Assembly: GCA_015680685.1 (NCBI GenBank)
Contig: MNCI01004101.1
Location: 80,316 to 142,315, forward strand
Source: Gnetum montanum
Lineage: Eukaryota > Streptophyta > Gnetopsida > Gnetales > Gnetaceae
DNA: 62,000 nt
Reading direction: 5' to 3'
Shown here: positions 44,381 through 55,404 of the stretch, piece after piece
How the letters are laid out: the number at the start of each line of letters is the position of its first letter
Position numbering within the stretch: position 1 is the first letter of the stretch
Translations under genes and position numbers: made by a program
The notes under the pieces: generated by a model
Databases searched by the model: none
What the model was told of the DNA's origin: nothing
What the model saw: the letters and a program-made list of their open reading frames with translations, nothing else

Positions 44381-45335
44381 AAATAAGAATCAACCTAGAT
44401 CATCAACTCAGAACAACCTTCATGACACCTTGAGGTACATTTTGCTATACAATGATGTCGTTCGGCCTTAAAAATGCAGGTGCTGCGTATCAACGAGCAA
44501 TGACATACATATTTAGTGACTACATGCTTAATTTTCTTAATGACTATGTTGATGACATTGTAGTTAAATATAAAATAACCGAACAACATGCAAAGGATTT
44601 AGACTTAGTGCTTACACATTATCTTAAACATGACCTTAGACTCAACCCGAAGAAGTGTGTCTTTGGTGTTAAAATAGGCAAAATGCTTGGCTTCGTGGTC
44701 TTTGAAACAGGGATACGAGTAGACCCCAATAAAGTTAAAGCAATAACTAGTCTACAACCACATAGGAACGTCACCGAATTACGTGGTCTACAAGGTAGAT
44801 TGCAATTCATTAGATACTTTATCACAAAATAAACAAATAAATTAAAACCCATGCAACATTTACTACGAAAGAATGTGCATTTCCAGTGGACTCAAAAATG
44901 CCAGGATGCATTTGAAAACATAAAAATGGAGTTGGCTCAACTGCCAATAGTTCATCCCCTACAAAGCAATAAACCTTTTTACATATACCTCACCACATTT
45001 GAATCATCTATTGCATCCATGCTTTGCCAAAAATGAGAAGATGGAGCTAAGATCCTTGTTTACTACTTAAGCCATGCACTAATCACCTATGAACAACGAT
45101 ACAACGATGTGGAGAGATCATGTCTTGTCTTGGTCTTTTCCTTGAGGAAATGATGACATTATATCTTCCGTAACCAAGTCTATATCATTTACAAAGATAA
45201 TGCACTTCGAGCTATCACTAACAACATCTATGAATCAAGTAAGATAGCTAGATGGAAAGGAATGATCGTTGAGTTTGACCTACGCTATGTAACTCAATCC
45301 TCCACTAAAGGTCAAGCAATAGTTAATTAATTGAC
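44376..45335 (+). pseudogene. T4 reverse transcriptase (second part) and first RNase H
   Basis: RT resumes with QIRINLDHQLRTTF, GTFCYTMMSFGLKNAGAAYQ, FSDYMLNFLNDYVDD (catalytic YVDD 44,545-44,556), LNPKKCVFGVKIGKMLGFVV and LRGLQGRLQFIRYF. An open stretch covers 44,452-44,832. RNase H follows: HLLRKNVHFQWTQKCQDAFE, SIASMLCQK and YYLSHALITYEQRY, ending near VNxLTTSPRQD. GLKNAGA.YQRAM and YVDD place it in the Tat clade. Few stops: it is the best preserved T copy. Confidence 0.85.
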
Positions 45336-45404
45336 TACTTCACCAAGACAAGATCAAGCGACAATCAACCCTGAATTCCCTGATGAAAGTGTTAACAACA
45401 TAAA

Positions 45405-45960
45405 CATTATGCCTGATAACTACGATGCAATCATTTACTTCGATGGAGATTCAACTTCCCGAGGAGGAAGTGTTGCAGCCATCATGACATATCCCTTTGG
45501 ATAAATTTGATCCTTTTCCTATTGATTCACTTTCTCTTGTACTAACAACATGGCATAGTACAAAGCTCTTCTTAGAGGTCTTATAGCAACACTAGCTTCA
45601 GGAATCACACGTCTTGTAGTTCGAGGTGACTCACAATTAGTAATCAATCAAGTCACATAGGTTTATGCATGCAAGGATTCTCATTTACAACCATACTATG
45701 ACCTAACTAAACACTTGCTAAAAAAATTAATCAATGTAGATGTGCAACATATTCCTAGGAACAAAAATACTATCGCCGATGCACTTGCTACACTAGCCTT
45801 AAGCATGACACTTGATATGTTCCATACGTTATTTAGTTCCATAAAAAATAGTGCCAAACCTATAACTGACACTCTTGATGAAATACCCATAGCGTCCATC
45901 AGTACTACACAAGAAATAGAATGGTATGATGACATAAAAGAGTACCTTCTATAAGGCGAT
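45405..45960 (+). pseudogene. T4 second (archaeal-type) RNase H
   Basis: A second RNase H domain after the first: YDAIIYFDGDSTSRGGSVAA (45,420), KALLRGLIATLASGITRLVV, RGDSQLVINQV and the C-terminal NVDVQHIPRNKNTIADALAT at about 45,735-45,795. FDG, E-equivalent, GDS and the final AD match the catalytic D-E-D-D layout of this RNase H type. Presence of two RNase H domains is a known Tat-clade trait. TAG and TAA stops occur (for example after YPFG and NMA). Confidence 0.75.
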
Positions 45961-46049
45961 CTGCCACAACATTTGACAAGTGCTCGAAAATACCCAGTGC
46001 AAAAATGCTCTTGGCAATATGCATTAATAGGAGATACATTTTGTTGCAG

Positions 46050-47160
46050 ATCCTATGAGGGCATTCTATTAGTGTGCATTAACAGTGTTGATGGTCAAAC
46101 AATCATGGAATAGGTTCACAAAGGACTTTGCGAAGGGCATATAGCATCCAAAGCAACAACATTGAACATTAGACATTTGGGCTACTATTGGCCACACATG
46201 GAGTACGATTGCTTCTCTAGGATCAGAAAATGTAACATTTTCCAAAAGCATGGTAACCTAATAAATGTGCCACCTAAGGAGTTGCATAATGCACAAATCA
46301 CATGGCCATTCTAAAGGTGGGGATTAGACATCATTGGGTCGATAACACCACCATCTTCAGCAGGACATAGCTTCATTATCATGGAAACCGAATATTTCAC
46401 AAAATGCGTGAAAGTTCTTCCTCTTAGGAAAACCATGTCTAAACATGTTTGCAATTTCATATTAGAAAACATCATGACCTTCTTTGGTATCCCTATGATG
46501 ATAGTCACCAACAATGGACCATAGTTCAGCAATACGGATACTAAAAGCTTCTGTGAAAGCCTAGGTATTAAACACTCATTTTCATCACCATGCTACCCAT
46601 AGAGAAATGGTCAAGCAGAGTCTACAAAAAAAATGATCATCATGTTACTCAAAAAGATGTTGAATCAAGGTAGGAGACAATGGCACGAGTAGTTAATCTA
46701 TGCATTCTGGGCATAACCAACAATGCATCAAACGTCCACAAGTAAGACACCATATAGCCTTGTATACAGATTTGAAGCTGTGTTACCTTTGGAGTTACAG
46801 GTTCCCTCGTTGCAGATAACACTCTTTAGTCTCCTTGGTGAAGGTTAGAACAACGAGCTACACATTATTGACCTTGACTTGGTGGAAGAAGAAAGGGCAC
46901 GAATTCTTGATCAAATTGAATGGTATTAGAGAGAACAATTGTGATGTCATCAACACAATCCACATAAGTGGCCTATCAAGGAAGGTGACCTAGTTCTCAA
47001 GGTGGTCCGTGAACACTCGGACAAATTCTTACCTGACAGGGAAGGGCCTTACTTAGTCACCAAAGCATATGATAACAGGGCATTCAAACTCATTGACATG
47101 GATGAAAATGAGTTTGCCAATCCTAAAAATCACATGTACCTAAAACCATTCTACATCTGA
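46050..47160 (+). pseudogene. T4 integrase
   Basis: Zinc region HKGLCEGH, NIRHLGYYWPHM and KCNIFQ (the last Cys is lost). Core GLDIIGSITPPSSAGHSFII (first D), IVTNNGP (N where the second catalytic D should be), SPCYPxRNGQAESTKK (E). C-terminal WPIKEGDLVLKVVREHSDKF, EGPYLVTKAYDNRAFKLIDM and NHMYLKPFYI, stop at 47,158-47,160. No chromodomain. Premature stops and the D-to-N change say it is inactive. Confidence 0.8.
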
Positions 47161-48697
47161 TAAGCTCAAGGTACATATCGGTCCTAGCATCACGACCTAA
47201 AACTAATACCATAGAATAGTCCTGAAGCTATGAATTAAAACTAGCACCACAGAAGGTCCTGGCATCATGACAGTAAACTAACACCATAGAGTGCTATCTG
47301 GTATGACACTAAACTACCATGTTTGTACATCAGAGTCCACTAAGGCTATAAACTAGCTTGTTTCTTCATAGTCCATCATGACTATAAACTAACATGGCAC
47401 CATTTACTACAATGATAAATTGGTAGTGTCCAAAGGATTATGATGTTAAACTAATCCACAACAGTCTGCTAAGATTACAAACTAGTGACATCATCAACAA
47501 CCTGGCGTCATTTGAAAAGATGTGCTATTATAGTTAGCTGTACATGCTCACCAAAAACCTATCGCATGATTTTTCACATAGACCTAGATGGAATTAATGC
47601 TAATCAGGATTTTGTTTGCCTTGAAACTCCACATGATGGCTCCACTCCATCAACTACATTCAATTTTAAAATGTTTATCTACCTGAATAATTTATGATTT
47701 TCTTGTCCCCTTTGGAGTTGTGTTTGCAGGATGACACGCCTGGGGCGTTCGTGCACAGATGCACTTCATCACAACGATACGGTATCACATTCCTCCTGAT
47801 GCAAGAAACTGGGTTAATCAATCCATTTATAAGTAAATTCCTAGCCCTAGATACATTCCCTATTCCCCAGCATGCCCCCTATCTTATTCAATTACATCCC
47901 CTGGATACATTGTATCCTACTCACCCGAAGCTCTTGATACACTGTCATACACTGTGATTCTCTAAGTAGTTGCAACGTAAAACAAAATACATGGTACATG
48001 ATACAAGAGCAAGCTCATGAGAACGAGCATGACATTGAAAGAAAGCTATTTTAAAAAGACCAAAACAAAAACAAAAAGAAAACAAAAATGAAACAAAAAA
48101 GAAAACAAAAACAAACAAAAGGAAAGAAGAAACAAAAACAAAAACAAAAAGAACAAAAAGGTTAAAGAGAAAAAGGCCTAGAAAAGGTCTTCATGACCCT
48201 ATTGACACCATAGACTAAAGACCATTGGATCTTCTCATACAAGCCCCTGGTGAGAAGGCAATTGTCTTGGGAAAACACTCATGTCTCAAATGATCATGTT
48301 GCACATCATCGCGTGGCTTTGGCTATTTACAACAGACTCCCTTAAACATGACATAAGGGTCCTGTTTCTCCAAAGAACACATCTCCTATGCCTTGGTTCC
48401 AAGTCTGCTATATATCAACTGTTGACAAGGACCAAAAACAAGCTCATTCACATCAGAGCATTCCTCTCTTGCAATTAAAACAACGACAACTTTTGATTAA
48501 TCCCTAATCCCCCCAGTTACAACCTTCCTTCCTTAAACTAAATTTCCTTTGATCAAATGTACCTTTAAACATGGTGTGATGACATCCAGCTAGGGGCCAA
48601 TGGAAAATGCTTGATGCTAGGTCGATTGTGGTGTTTTGTATTTCTTTGTCAATGCCTCTTGGGTGAATTCCACCAAACGTCAACAAAGAGGGGTCAA
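47161..48697 (+). other. T4 3' untranslated region
   Basis: Non-coding. Contains the degenerate repeats at 47,175-47,480, an A-rich tract (48,048-48,172, AACAAAAACAAAAA type) and the polypurine tract CAACAAAGAGGGGTCAA at 48,681-48,697 before the LTR. Layout matches the T2 3' UTR. Confidence 0.6.
47175..47480 (+). repeat. Degenerate ~45-bp repeats after the T4 integrase
   Basis: Phrases GGTCCTAGCATCACGACCTA, AAACTAGCACCACAGAAGGT, GTCCTGGCATCATGACAGTA and ACTATAAACTAACATGG recur about every 40-50 bp. The same set, inverted, follows the T2 integrase at 38,990-39,265. Confidence 0.65.
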
Positions 48698-48779
48698 TGA
48701 AACACCCCAAAATGAGAAAAAATTGGAGCTATTTGCTCTTTTGGTGAACAAAAATTTGGTTAAGGCATGAACTCATGTT

Positions 48780-49460
48780 GAGGTAACGTTGGCAGTGTTA
48801 GTACAGTGTGAGCTTAGCATGAGTAACTCAAAACTAACTCAAAATAGCCCCAAAATAGCATCAAAATGCTCTGATCTCAAGGGTACAAATCATCCTCAAG
48901 GTCCATTAATGATTTCTTTGAGTTTTGGCCTCCAAAGCTTTAGATTTTAGCTGCAAAAATGTTCATTTTCATCGCTCCCACCCAGGTCATGCCTAGGTCA
49001 TGCTAAGGTCACACTGATAGCGTGAGCCCAATGTGAGCTACCAAAACTATCCAAGATCAAGACACAAACAAGCTTAGAATCAGCATGCAGGTTTTCCCCA
49101 AGGTCAAGCAGCAATTACCCTTGAAAGATAGGTCTAAAAGATCTAGATTTGGTGTGAAATATACCATCCCAGCTTGCTCATGCCCAAGTCATGCCCAGGT
49201 CATGCTGATAGCGTGAGGTGCCAAAAGTTTCCTAAGTCCAAGCATAGATAGGTTCAAATTAAACATGCAGGATGGCCTCAAGGTCAGGCAGCAGTTACGC
49301 ATCAAAAAAAAGTCTTAAAGGTGGAATTATGACACAATATGCATCATTTTCAATCATGCACACTGAGGTGATGCTGAGGTCATGTTGGGGTGACGCTGAG
49401 GCCATGTTGGGGTGACGCTGAGGTCACGTGGGCACTGTGACTCCAGCGTGAGCACTGGTC
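48780..49460 (+). repeat. 191-bp tandem array with 22-bp subrepeats
   Basis: CTGATAGCGTGAG occurs at 49,014 and 49,205 (191 bp apart). AGCGTGAG recurs at 49,445, which is 235 bp after the previous one, or 191 plus 44. The extra 44 bp are two copies of GCTGAGGTCATGTTGGGGTG plus AC (49,373-49,394, 49,395-49,416). Units share AGGTCATGC, CATGCAGG and CTCAAGGTCA.GCAGCA phrases. A diverged first unit starts near 48,780. Confidence 0.8.
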
Positions 49461-49851
49461 ATGATCGAACCAAAGCACTTCAAATGCATGCTGAGGGCAC
49501 ACCAGAACAAGATCAACACATCCTAGTGAGCTTGGTAAAAAAAACATATTCAGCAGCAGTCAGTCTGCAGATTCAAAAATTCCAAGTGAGCCAAAGGCAA
49601 ATGCTCTTGTTGTACATTACCGATCATTGTAAATTTTTCACATTTTTGAGCTTCTCAAGCTTTTATGTTACAGATTGTACATGTTTCTATGAGTGTAAAC
49701 CAGCTTGCATAAGCTAAAACACATTTTAAGATATAGTGTATCTAGTCTAGAATGTAGTCTACCCATGTACACCTATCACACGATCCATTTTTCTCACATC
49801 TCACAACCATTTACCTCATTCATAAATCCTACACCCGAGACTAGAAAAAGG

Positions 49852-49861
49852 TATAAATACC
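49852..49861 (+). promoter_or_regulatory. T4 LTR TATA box
   Basis: TATAAATACC, the same string as in the T2 and T3 LTRs. No G-box 40 bp upstream here. Confidence 0.6.
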
Positions 49862-50000
49862 TTGTTCATTAACATAAATGGGGGTGGGGGTCAATTTTGA
49901 TGAAAGAAAATGAGAAATATTGAGCCTAGAAGCACTTCATCCCTAGCGCCTGTAAACACCTCACATTGGAGCTTAACGTCTGATTTGCAATCTAGACATG

Positions 50001-50384
50001 CAACTACGTTTTGACCAGTGCACATCTTGTTTAATTAATACAACACAATTTCATTTTTTTACCTTCCGTTGTGTTGTTCTATTTCATCATTTTTATTATC
50101 CCATTTTATTGCACATTTCTGCATACATTCTATTTACGTTTACATGCTATATTTCATGTTTACGTTTCGTTGCATTATGCTCTCCATTTTACATTTCATG
50201 GTGATAACCCCAGCGTAGGGCATAGCATATGCTCAGGGAAGTCCTTGGTTGATTTGTGTGCCGACCATCCAAGGAACTCTACCATTATTTTTCTAGCTTG
50301 CCCTCATGCGAAGGCAGGGCTAGCTATATCTCTCCAGAGATCTTTCGGTGTTCGTTTTCCTCAAGCCTTACGTCGATGATTTCA
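50001..50384 (+). other. Unassigned sequence between T4 LTR and T5
   Basis: T-rich to 50,200, then sequence with short open frames but no motif. It includes GCGTAGGGCATAGCATATG at 50,211, a word also common in T LTRs. Confidence 0.35.
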
Positions 50385-51059
50385 AATGGTACACCTAAAA
50401 AGGGTCAAGTGACAACCACTCCTATGTTCATCACCATTCGGGTTGGCCAATACAAGATTTTCAAGGTACACATTGATGACAGAGCTACCACCAACATAAT
50501 CTCATTTCCTATCATTGACATGTTAGGCTTGGTAGATCAAATTAAGCCCACACCAACTTCATTCATTAAGTCCTTGAATGCAGTGTGTGTGGTGGTCAAG
50601 GGGACTGTGCACATCAACTTCATGGTGGGGGACTAGTTCTCCACGAGTGCAAGATTTATTGTGGTGGAGGAGATGCCAGGATTTAACTTGGTCCTAGGGA
50701 GATCATGGTTAGTCCAAATAAAGGCTATCTCCTCACCTATACATCAAGAAATCCACTTACCCTATGTGGGCAGGGAAGTAGTGATTTACAGTGATGAAGT
50801 AGCTCCTCAAGCCATAAACAATGTAGACGTGGAGCAAGGTTCAAAGATAGAAATCTCTAAAAATGGAGCACCCATTCAAACTAAAATGCCATGTTTGAAA
50901 AATGAACAAGCCAAAACTATGAACTCAAGTGAAGAAGCCATGTGGGCTGAGTTGCCCTTTCAAATGGCAGATGATAACACAAATGAATACCACTATAAGG
51001 CATCCTAGCTATATGCCTTTCCTAACCCATGTCAGGTTAGGAAACAATTACATGATTAA
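50385..51059 (+). pseudogene. T5 protease fragment, end of gag-pro frame
   Basis: Matches T3 24,409-25,940: NGTPKKGQVTTTPMFITI, RVGQYKIFKVHIDDRATTNI (active-site triad D-D-R), IIDMLGLVDQIKPTPTSFIK, VVVKG, VVEEMPGFNLVLGRSWLVQI, HQEIHLPYVGREVVIYSDEV and the Glu/Asn-rich tail WAELPFQMADDNTNEYHY. It ends VRKQLHD-stop at 51,057-51,059. Two stops (50,634 and 51,006) break it. Gag is absent upstream. Confidence 0.75.
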
Positions 51060-51369
51060 GACTTGTCTCCACATCACTTCAATAAATTGTTATACCTCTG
51101 ATGGCATAATTTACATTTTACATTAAATTTGCTAATCACATTGCCCTTGTCGTGAGTACCTTACACATGGCCTGAAATTACCTAAAACTAGCAATGGCTT
51201 GAAATGGCCTCAAAATAGAACAAGGGGCCCAAGTACATTAATAAAATATTAACGAAAAAAAATGAAATAATTGTTTCATTTTTTTACTCCATTAAATTTG
51301 AGGTCCATATAATAATGTTTACAAATAAAATGAAGTACAAAGACAAAAATAAAATCTTCTGCCGCTACG
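51060..51369 (+). other. Start of T5 spacer
   Basis: After the gag-pro stop, one diverged 75-bp-type unit is visible at 51,170-51,230 (GGCCTGAAATTACCTAAAAC, TAGCAATGGCTTG). Sequence then passes into the 3' side of the unidentified minus-strand gene. Confidence 0.5.
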
Positions 51370-52337
51370 CTACAAGCCTTTCCCAGCATCATCATCTCTT
51401 GTCCCACTAGGTCCTGCACCTCCATTTGGATCATAAATAAAATGAAAAACATAAAATAAAGAATCAAATCACAATAAAGCTTTCAAGAAACAAATTATGA
51501 TACAATAAAAATTGGATAACCTAAGACGAGCCCACGTCCATCTTAGGGAGTATCTTGTCCATCCCAACTACTAGATGCCATAGAATCTCCTCTTTGGTTA
51601 GGTTGGCCTAATCTTCCTCCCCAAGATCAATGCTTGCGACAAATTTCCCCTTCTACACAATCATCCATCTGGGTTGCCCTAGAGAAAAGGTGGAAATAGT
51701 CTCCCAGAAGGTAGGATCATCTCTCTTTCAGGAGACTTACTAACCACTGCTTGTTGCGTAAACTTTTCATAGGCCTTGGCAGCACCAATAACATCGAGAA
51801 ATAACTTATGGGTATGCAACTCAATGAAAGCATCCTAAAATTTTCGATGATAGGTAGCTTGTTCCACTTCATACATGTGCTTATGATTCTTTTGTGCTTA
51901 CCCCCATTTGTACACTTTGGTGTTGTAGTCCTTCTAGTCTTGATTCTTCAGGGCCAATAGGACCATCTACAAGTGTTGCTTAATAATCTCACGAGTGGCC
52001 TAATTCTTACTCCATACGGTTGACCAGTATCTTGCATAGTCAATTATAGCCAAATTCCAACTACCATCGTGAGCATAATAGGATAATAAAAATTCATTTC
52101 ATGACTATAGATCCTTCAACTCAACTACTTGACTAGCTTTCTCCTTTTCCAACTTTTGGACCTGCTTCTAGAGATCCTCGTTGACACACCTACACTTTGA
52201 CAATGATAATGTTGAGTAGAGCACACATTTTCTCATTTCCTCATATACATCATGAGGAACCTTGGTCACCTATAGTGGCAGTACAAGCACCGTGTCAACC
52301 TTGAATTCTTGTTTGGGATCCCATTTAATATGAGAAG

Positions 52338-52426
52338 CTATCAATCACACATGAGAAAGCATTAGTCATAGGATGATGTCAATAATGCAATAACTTAGAA
52401 AACCCAATGTTGCAATTAGAACACAC
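52338..52426 (-). other. Intron 3 of the unidentified gene
   Basis: 89 bp, donor GTGTGTTCTA, acceptor GTGATTGATAG. Removal joins NLLRQIDPKI to ASHIKWDPKQEF in frame. Confidence 0.65.
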
Positions 52427-52566
52427 CTATTTTAGGATCAATTTGCCTTAGGAGGTTAATCATGTCATCAACCACCCCCTCGATAAAGGCAAATTTGTTT
52501 GGGTTTTGGGTCCATGGTTGGAGGCGGATTGAGAAGAAGAGACGGGGGCCTTAACAGTAGTGTCCA

Positions 52567-52654
52567 CTGTACAACAAGGCATGTTAGCATAATGAAGAGG
52601 GGGATAACAAAAACAAACTAATAAATAACATAAAAGATAGTGCAAAGCTCCTAC
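52567..52654 (-). other. Intron 2 of the unidentified gene
   Basis: 88 bp, donor GTAGGAGCTT, T-rich with a TTATTAG/GCTAAC-like branch region, acceptor TTGTTGTACAG. Removal joins TITPKGLLG to VDTTVKAPVSSSQS in frame. Confidence 0.65.
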
Positions 52655-54081
52655 CTAGCAAACCTTTAGGGGTGATAGTAGGGGGATCACTCATCAACAA
52701 GCTATCAAGAAAATGGTCAAACTCACTAGCATCGAATTGTAGCCCTTCCCCCTCTAGATGACTGAATAGCATACTGACATATTTGATGGTCATACACCCC
52801 TTAGGTGATGGGGCATACTCTGCAAAAGGATCATTGGCAGCAGGGGCCTCTTCCTCTATGATAGGGGCCTCCTCCTCTATAGTTGGGACCTATTCTTCTT
52901 CTACAATGGGAGCTCCTACTTCAAGGGCCAAAGCTTCTTCTTTTTCTTCTATTAAACATGTCTAAGGTAAGCAGCCTAGTCTAGCAGAAAATGGGAGGGG
53001 CAACTAACAAGACAACTAAACATACTTAGGAACTGTGGGTTGCACCTTATGAACCTTGATTCACAAATTTCTCTTCTTTTTCTCATTAGTGTAGGGAGGT
53101 TCTTCCATTGGATGAGACTTTTTGCATTGCAAACCGGTCTTCACTGTTTCTGCAATGAGATGTGTCCCCTTTAGCACATTTCTTGTGTTAGTGGGAGGCA
53201 TCTCTCCAATGCTATCTAGCACATGAAAGGTATGTCCCACTCGATCCTTCATCATTATCGAAAGAGATTCCCCAATAACTTTTGGGCGGGTCTTGGGATT
53301 GGATGGTGTGGAAGATTTTGCAAATCCATAGTTTGGATGTCTCGGTGTGGTCCTGCTGCACCTAGATGCCATTCACATAGACCACCAAGAACTCCACAAA
53401 TCATCATAGGTAGGCTATGAAGAAGGCATAGTGCACACTCAAATGGACATCAAGCTTCTCATGAAGTTTAACCATTTTATCTCATAAACCTTCAAAAATG
53501 TACTTGCCAAAATTATAGTAGGTTCCTTCTTCTGTGACATCCCTCATGATCCAAGCTTTCTCTACTGCAAGAATTTTCCCTTGGGAGAGTAGCTTGGGGA
53601 AGGCACGAGCTCAGAAGATGGGGTAAAGCTTCTAGCCCAAACTTAGCCTGACCTTATGCATATAAATTCCCTTTTAGTCCTTGCTCATCCCTAGCCATTC
53701 CTCTATGTCCCCCTAATGGTTGAAATCCTTGATAGTCTTATCTCCTATAGGTAGACCATTAGAGGGAACACCAAAAAGATCTACAAAAAGTTTGTCATTA
53801 ATCTCAAACAACACCTGCACATTGTGAACCCGTGTATGGAAGTAGTCAGCCTTTTTGAAAAAAATAATTAACTAGGGAAAACATTTTTGTAGCTAGGAAA
53901 CTTGGGTTTACTACTAGGAATAAATCCATGAGCTCAACCTCCTAAACGTTGTGAACAAGAATGGCTAGGGCCCCATTGCATAGCCAACGTTGTGTCTTGT
54001 CTACCTTCCCATACTTGAAAAAGAGAATAGTTTCATCATGTCTAGAGGTGATTACTGTAACCTCTTGGGATTTCCTTGCTA

Positions 54082-54158
54082 CTAATACAACCAATGAAAT
54101 AATTAAAAAAACAAAATCAATTACTTGAACACATGAAAAAATGCATAATTTCACACAC
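54082..54158 (-). other. Intron 1 of the unidentified gene
   Basis: 77 bp, donor GTGTGTGAAA, T-rich, acceptor TTGTATTAG. Removal joins EIAPSLMPLRP to ARKSQEV in frame. Confidence 0.55.
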
Positions 54159-55104
54159 TGGGTCTCAATGGCATGAGAGATGGTGCGATTTCCACTAGGA
54201 CATCTTCCATAGTAAGTGCTCAGTGAGATGTCCATTTTCCATCCAACCAACTAGGTTCTTTACATTTCACATAGAAATTGACATATATAGTTGGATAGGT
54301 CCTAAAATTAGCCCTAAGTTGTTCTATGACATTGACATGTACGTTCTTGACAGAAGAGAATTCTTGTAAGGTTGTTTGGACCAACACCAATGTCCCCTCA
54401 TTACCATGAAGGCTGTCCTTGTCAATTACAAACTTGGTAACATACAGAGTATGATAAAAATTTTGACTAATGCAAGACAAATGATACAACACATCTAAAA
54501 CATCTTCACGGGACTCACCAACTAGCACAATACATGGTCCTAGGTGGGTTCTAGAAGCAGGTGCCCATGTGATGGGCAACAAAAAATGTATTGTATTGAT
54601 GATAGCATTTAAATTCAAGCATGTCCCAAATCCAACATAAGCATCTCATGCTCCTTGGGTGTTGATTTGAGTATTCTACCTCTTCACCCTCAATCAACCC
54701 ATCAACCATGAACTTCAAAATGGCCTGGTTTTCCTTGGGCAACAATGTTTCAACAAGAACAACAGCTTTCTTAGCCAACAAGTGTGACCACACTATCACA
54801 CTGAAGTGGTGAAGGAGGAACTCTAGGAATTCCAGTGCACCTTCCTAGAACCAAATTGCCTGATCCCCTACCCATATATGAGGAGGGACGACATTGGCCA
54901 CAGGTGCACTCAGGTAGCATAGGACTCCTACCAGCTCAAGCATGATCAAGATGGATTTTAACATGACCCTACATGGCATGGCACAAAGCGTTAGTATAGT
55001 GTTCAAGTGACAATTATTGAGTAGTGTAGTGTAACGCTTGGTGTACGAATTTTCCCTTGGACATGAAATAGTAAGATCCTGGCATAATAAAACAAGGCCA
55101 AACA

Positions 55105-55400
55105 TTATGCATAATGTGACAGGGTCTTATGTGTAGCATAACATAACAGGTACATCCTACATAGCGTAGCAATTATGCCCTTCATAGCGTAGTGTAGTAG
55201 GCATTTCCTAAATAACATAGCATAGTAGGTACACCTGATACAACATAGCGTAGTAGCTACACTTTGCACAAGAGTAATGGCTATGTTACGCACAACGTAA
55301 TGTGATGACCGCACCTCGTGCAGCGTAACAACGTAATAAGCATGACAAGTATAACAATGTGACAAACATAACAACACAGCAGGTGCAACACTGTAACTAG
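55105..55400. repeat. Degenerate CATAGCGTAG repeats
   Basis: CATAGCGTAG or CATAGCATAG at 55,160, 55,183, 55,216 and 55,244, with weaker ACGTAAT/CAGCGTAACAACG copies to 55,380. The vocabulary matches the T2 and T3 LTR arrays and the last 50 bases of the window. It may be the remnant of another T-type LTR. Confidence 0.5.
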
Positions 55401-55404
55401 TTGT

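Larger units (their letters stand above)
48698..50000 (+). repeat. T4 3' LTR
   Basis: Starts TGAAACACCCCAAAATGAG directly after the polypurine tract. TATA box TATAAATACC at 49,852-49,861. A 191-bp array lies at 48,780-49,460. The right end is not fixed; 50,000 is nominal. It could also serve as the 5' LTR of the gag-less T5 piece. Confidence 0.6.
51370..54963 (-). pseudogene. Unidentified intron-containing gene, decayed
   Basis: Minus-strand gene remnant with no domain I recognise. N-terminal part (54,963-54,160): SAPVANVVPPHIWVGDQAIW, KKAVVLVETLLPKENQAILK, PCIVLVGESREDVLDVLYHL and NEGTLVLVQTTLQEFSSVKN. Middle: ARKSQEVTVITSRHDETILF, KIGDKTI-like IGDKTIKDF, LAVEKAWIMRDVTEEGTYYN (about 53,560). 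Then an acidic repeat (EEEAPIIEEEAPAANDPFAE, 52,880-52,810), VSMLFSHLEGEGLQF, EGVVDDMINLLRQIDPK, SHIKWDPKQEF and a short coiled coil QKLEKEKASQVVELKDL (52,170). The tail is NGGAGPSGTRDDDAGKGL, stop 51,370-51,372. Three GT-AG introns of 77-89 bp reconnect the frame. Stops (mostly TAG) and frameshifts show it is dead. It could be a host gene or an accessory gene of a mobile element. Confidence 0.6.

Noticed and set aside
48048-48172. A-rich tract as a retroposed poly(A) tail
   Set aside because: It lies inside the T4 3' UTR, with a matching tract in the T2 UTR, and no gene precedes it with target duplications.
49998-50379. Frames between the T4 LTR and T5 as gag
   Set aside because: No capsid or zinc motifs; similarity to T3 starts only at about 50,385.
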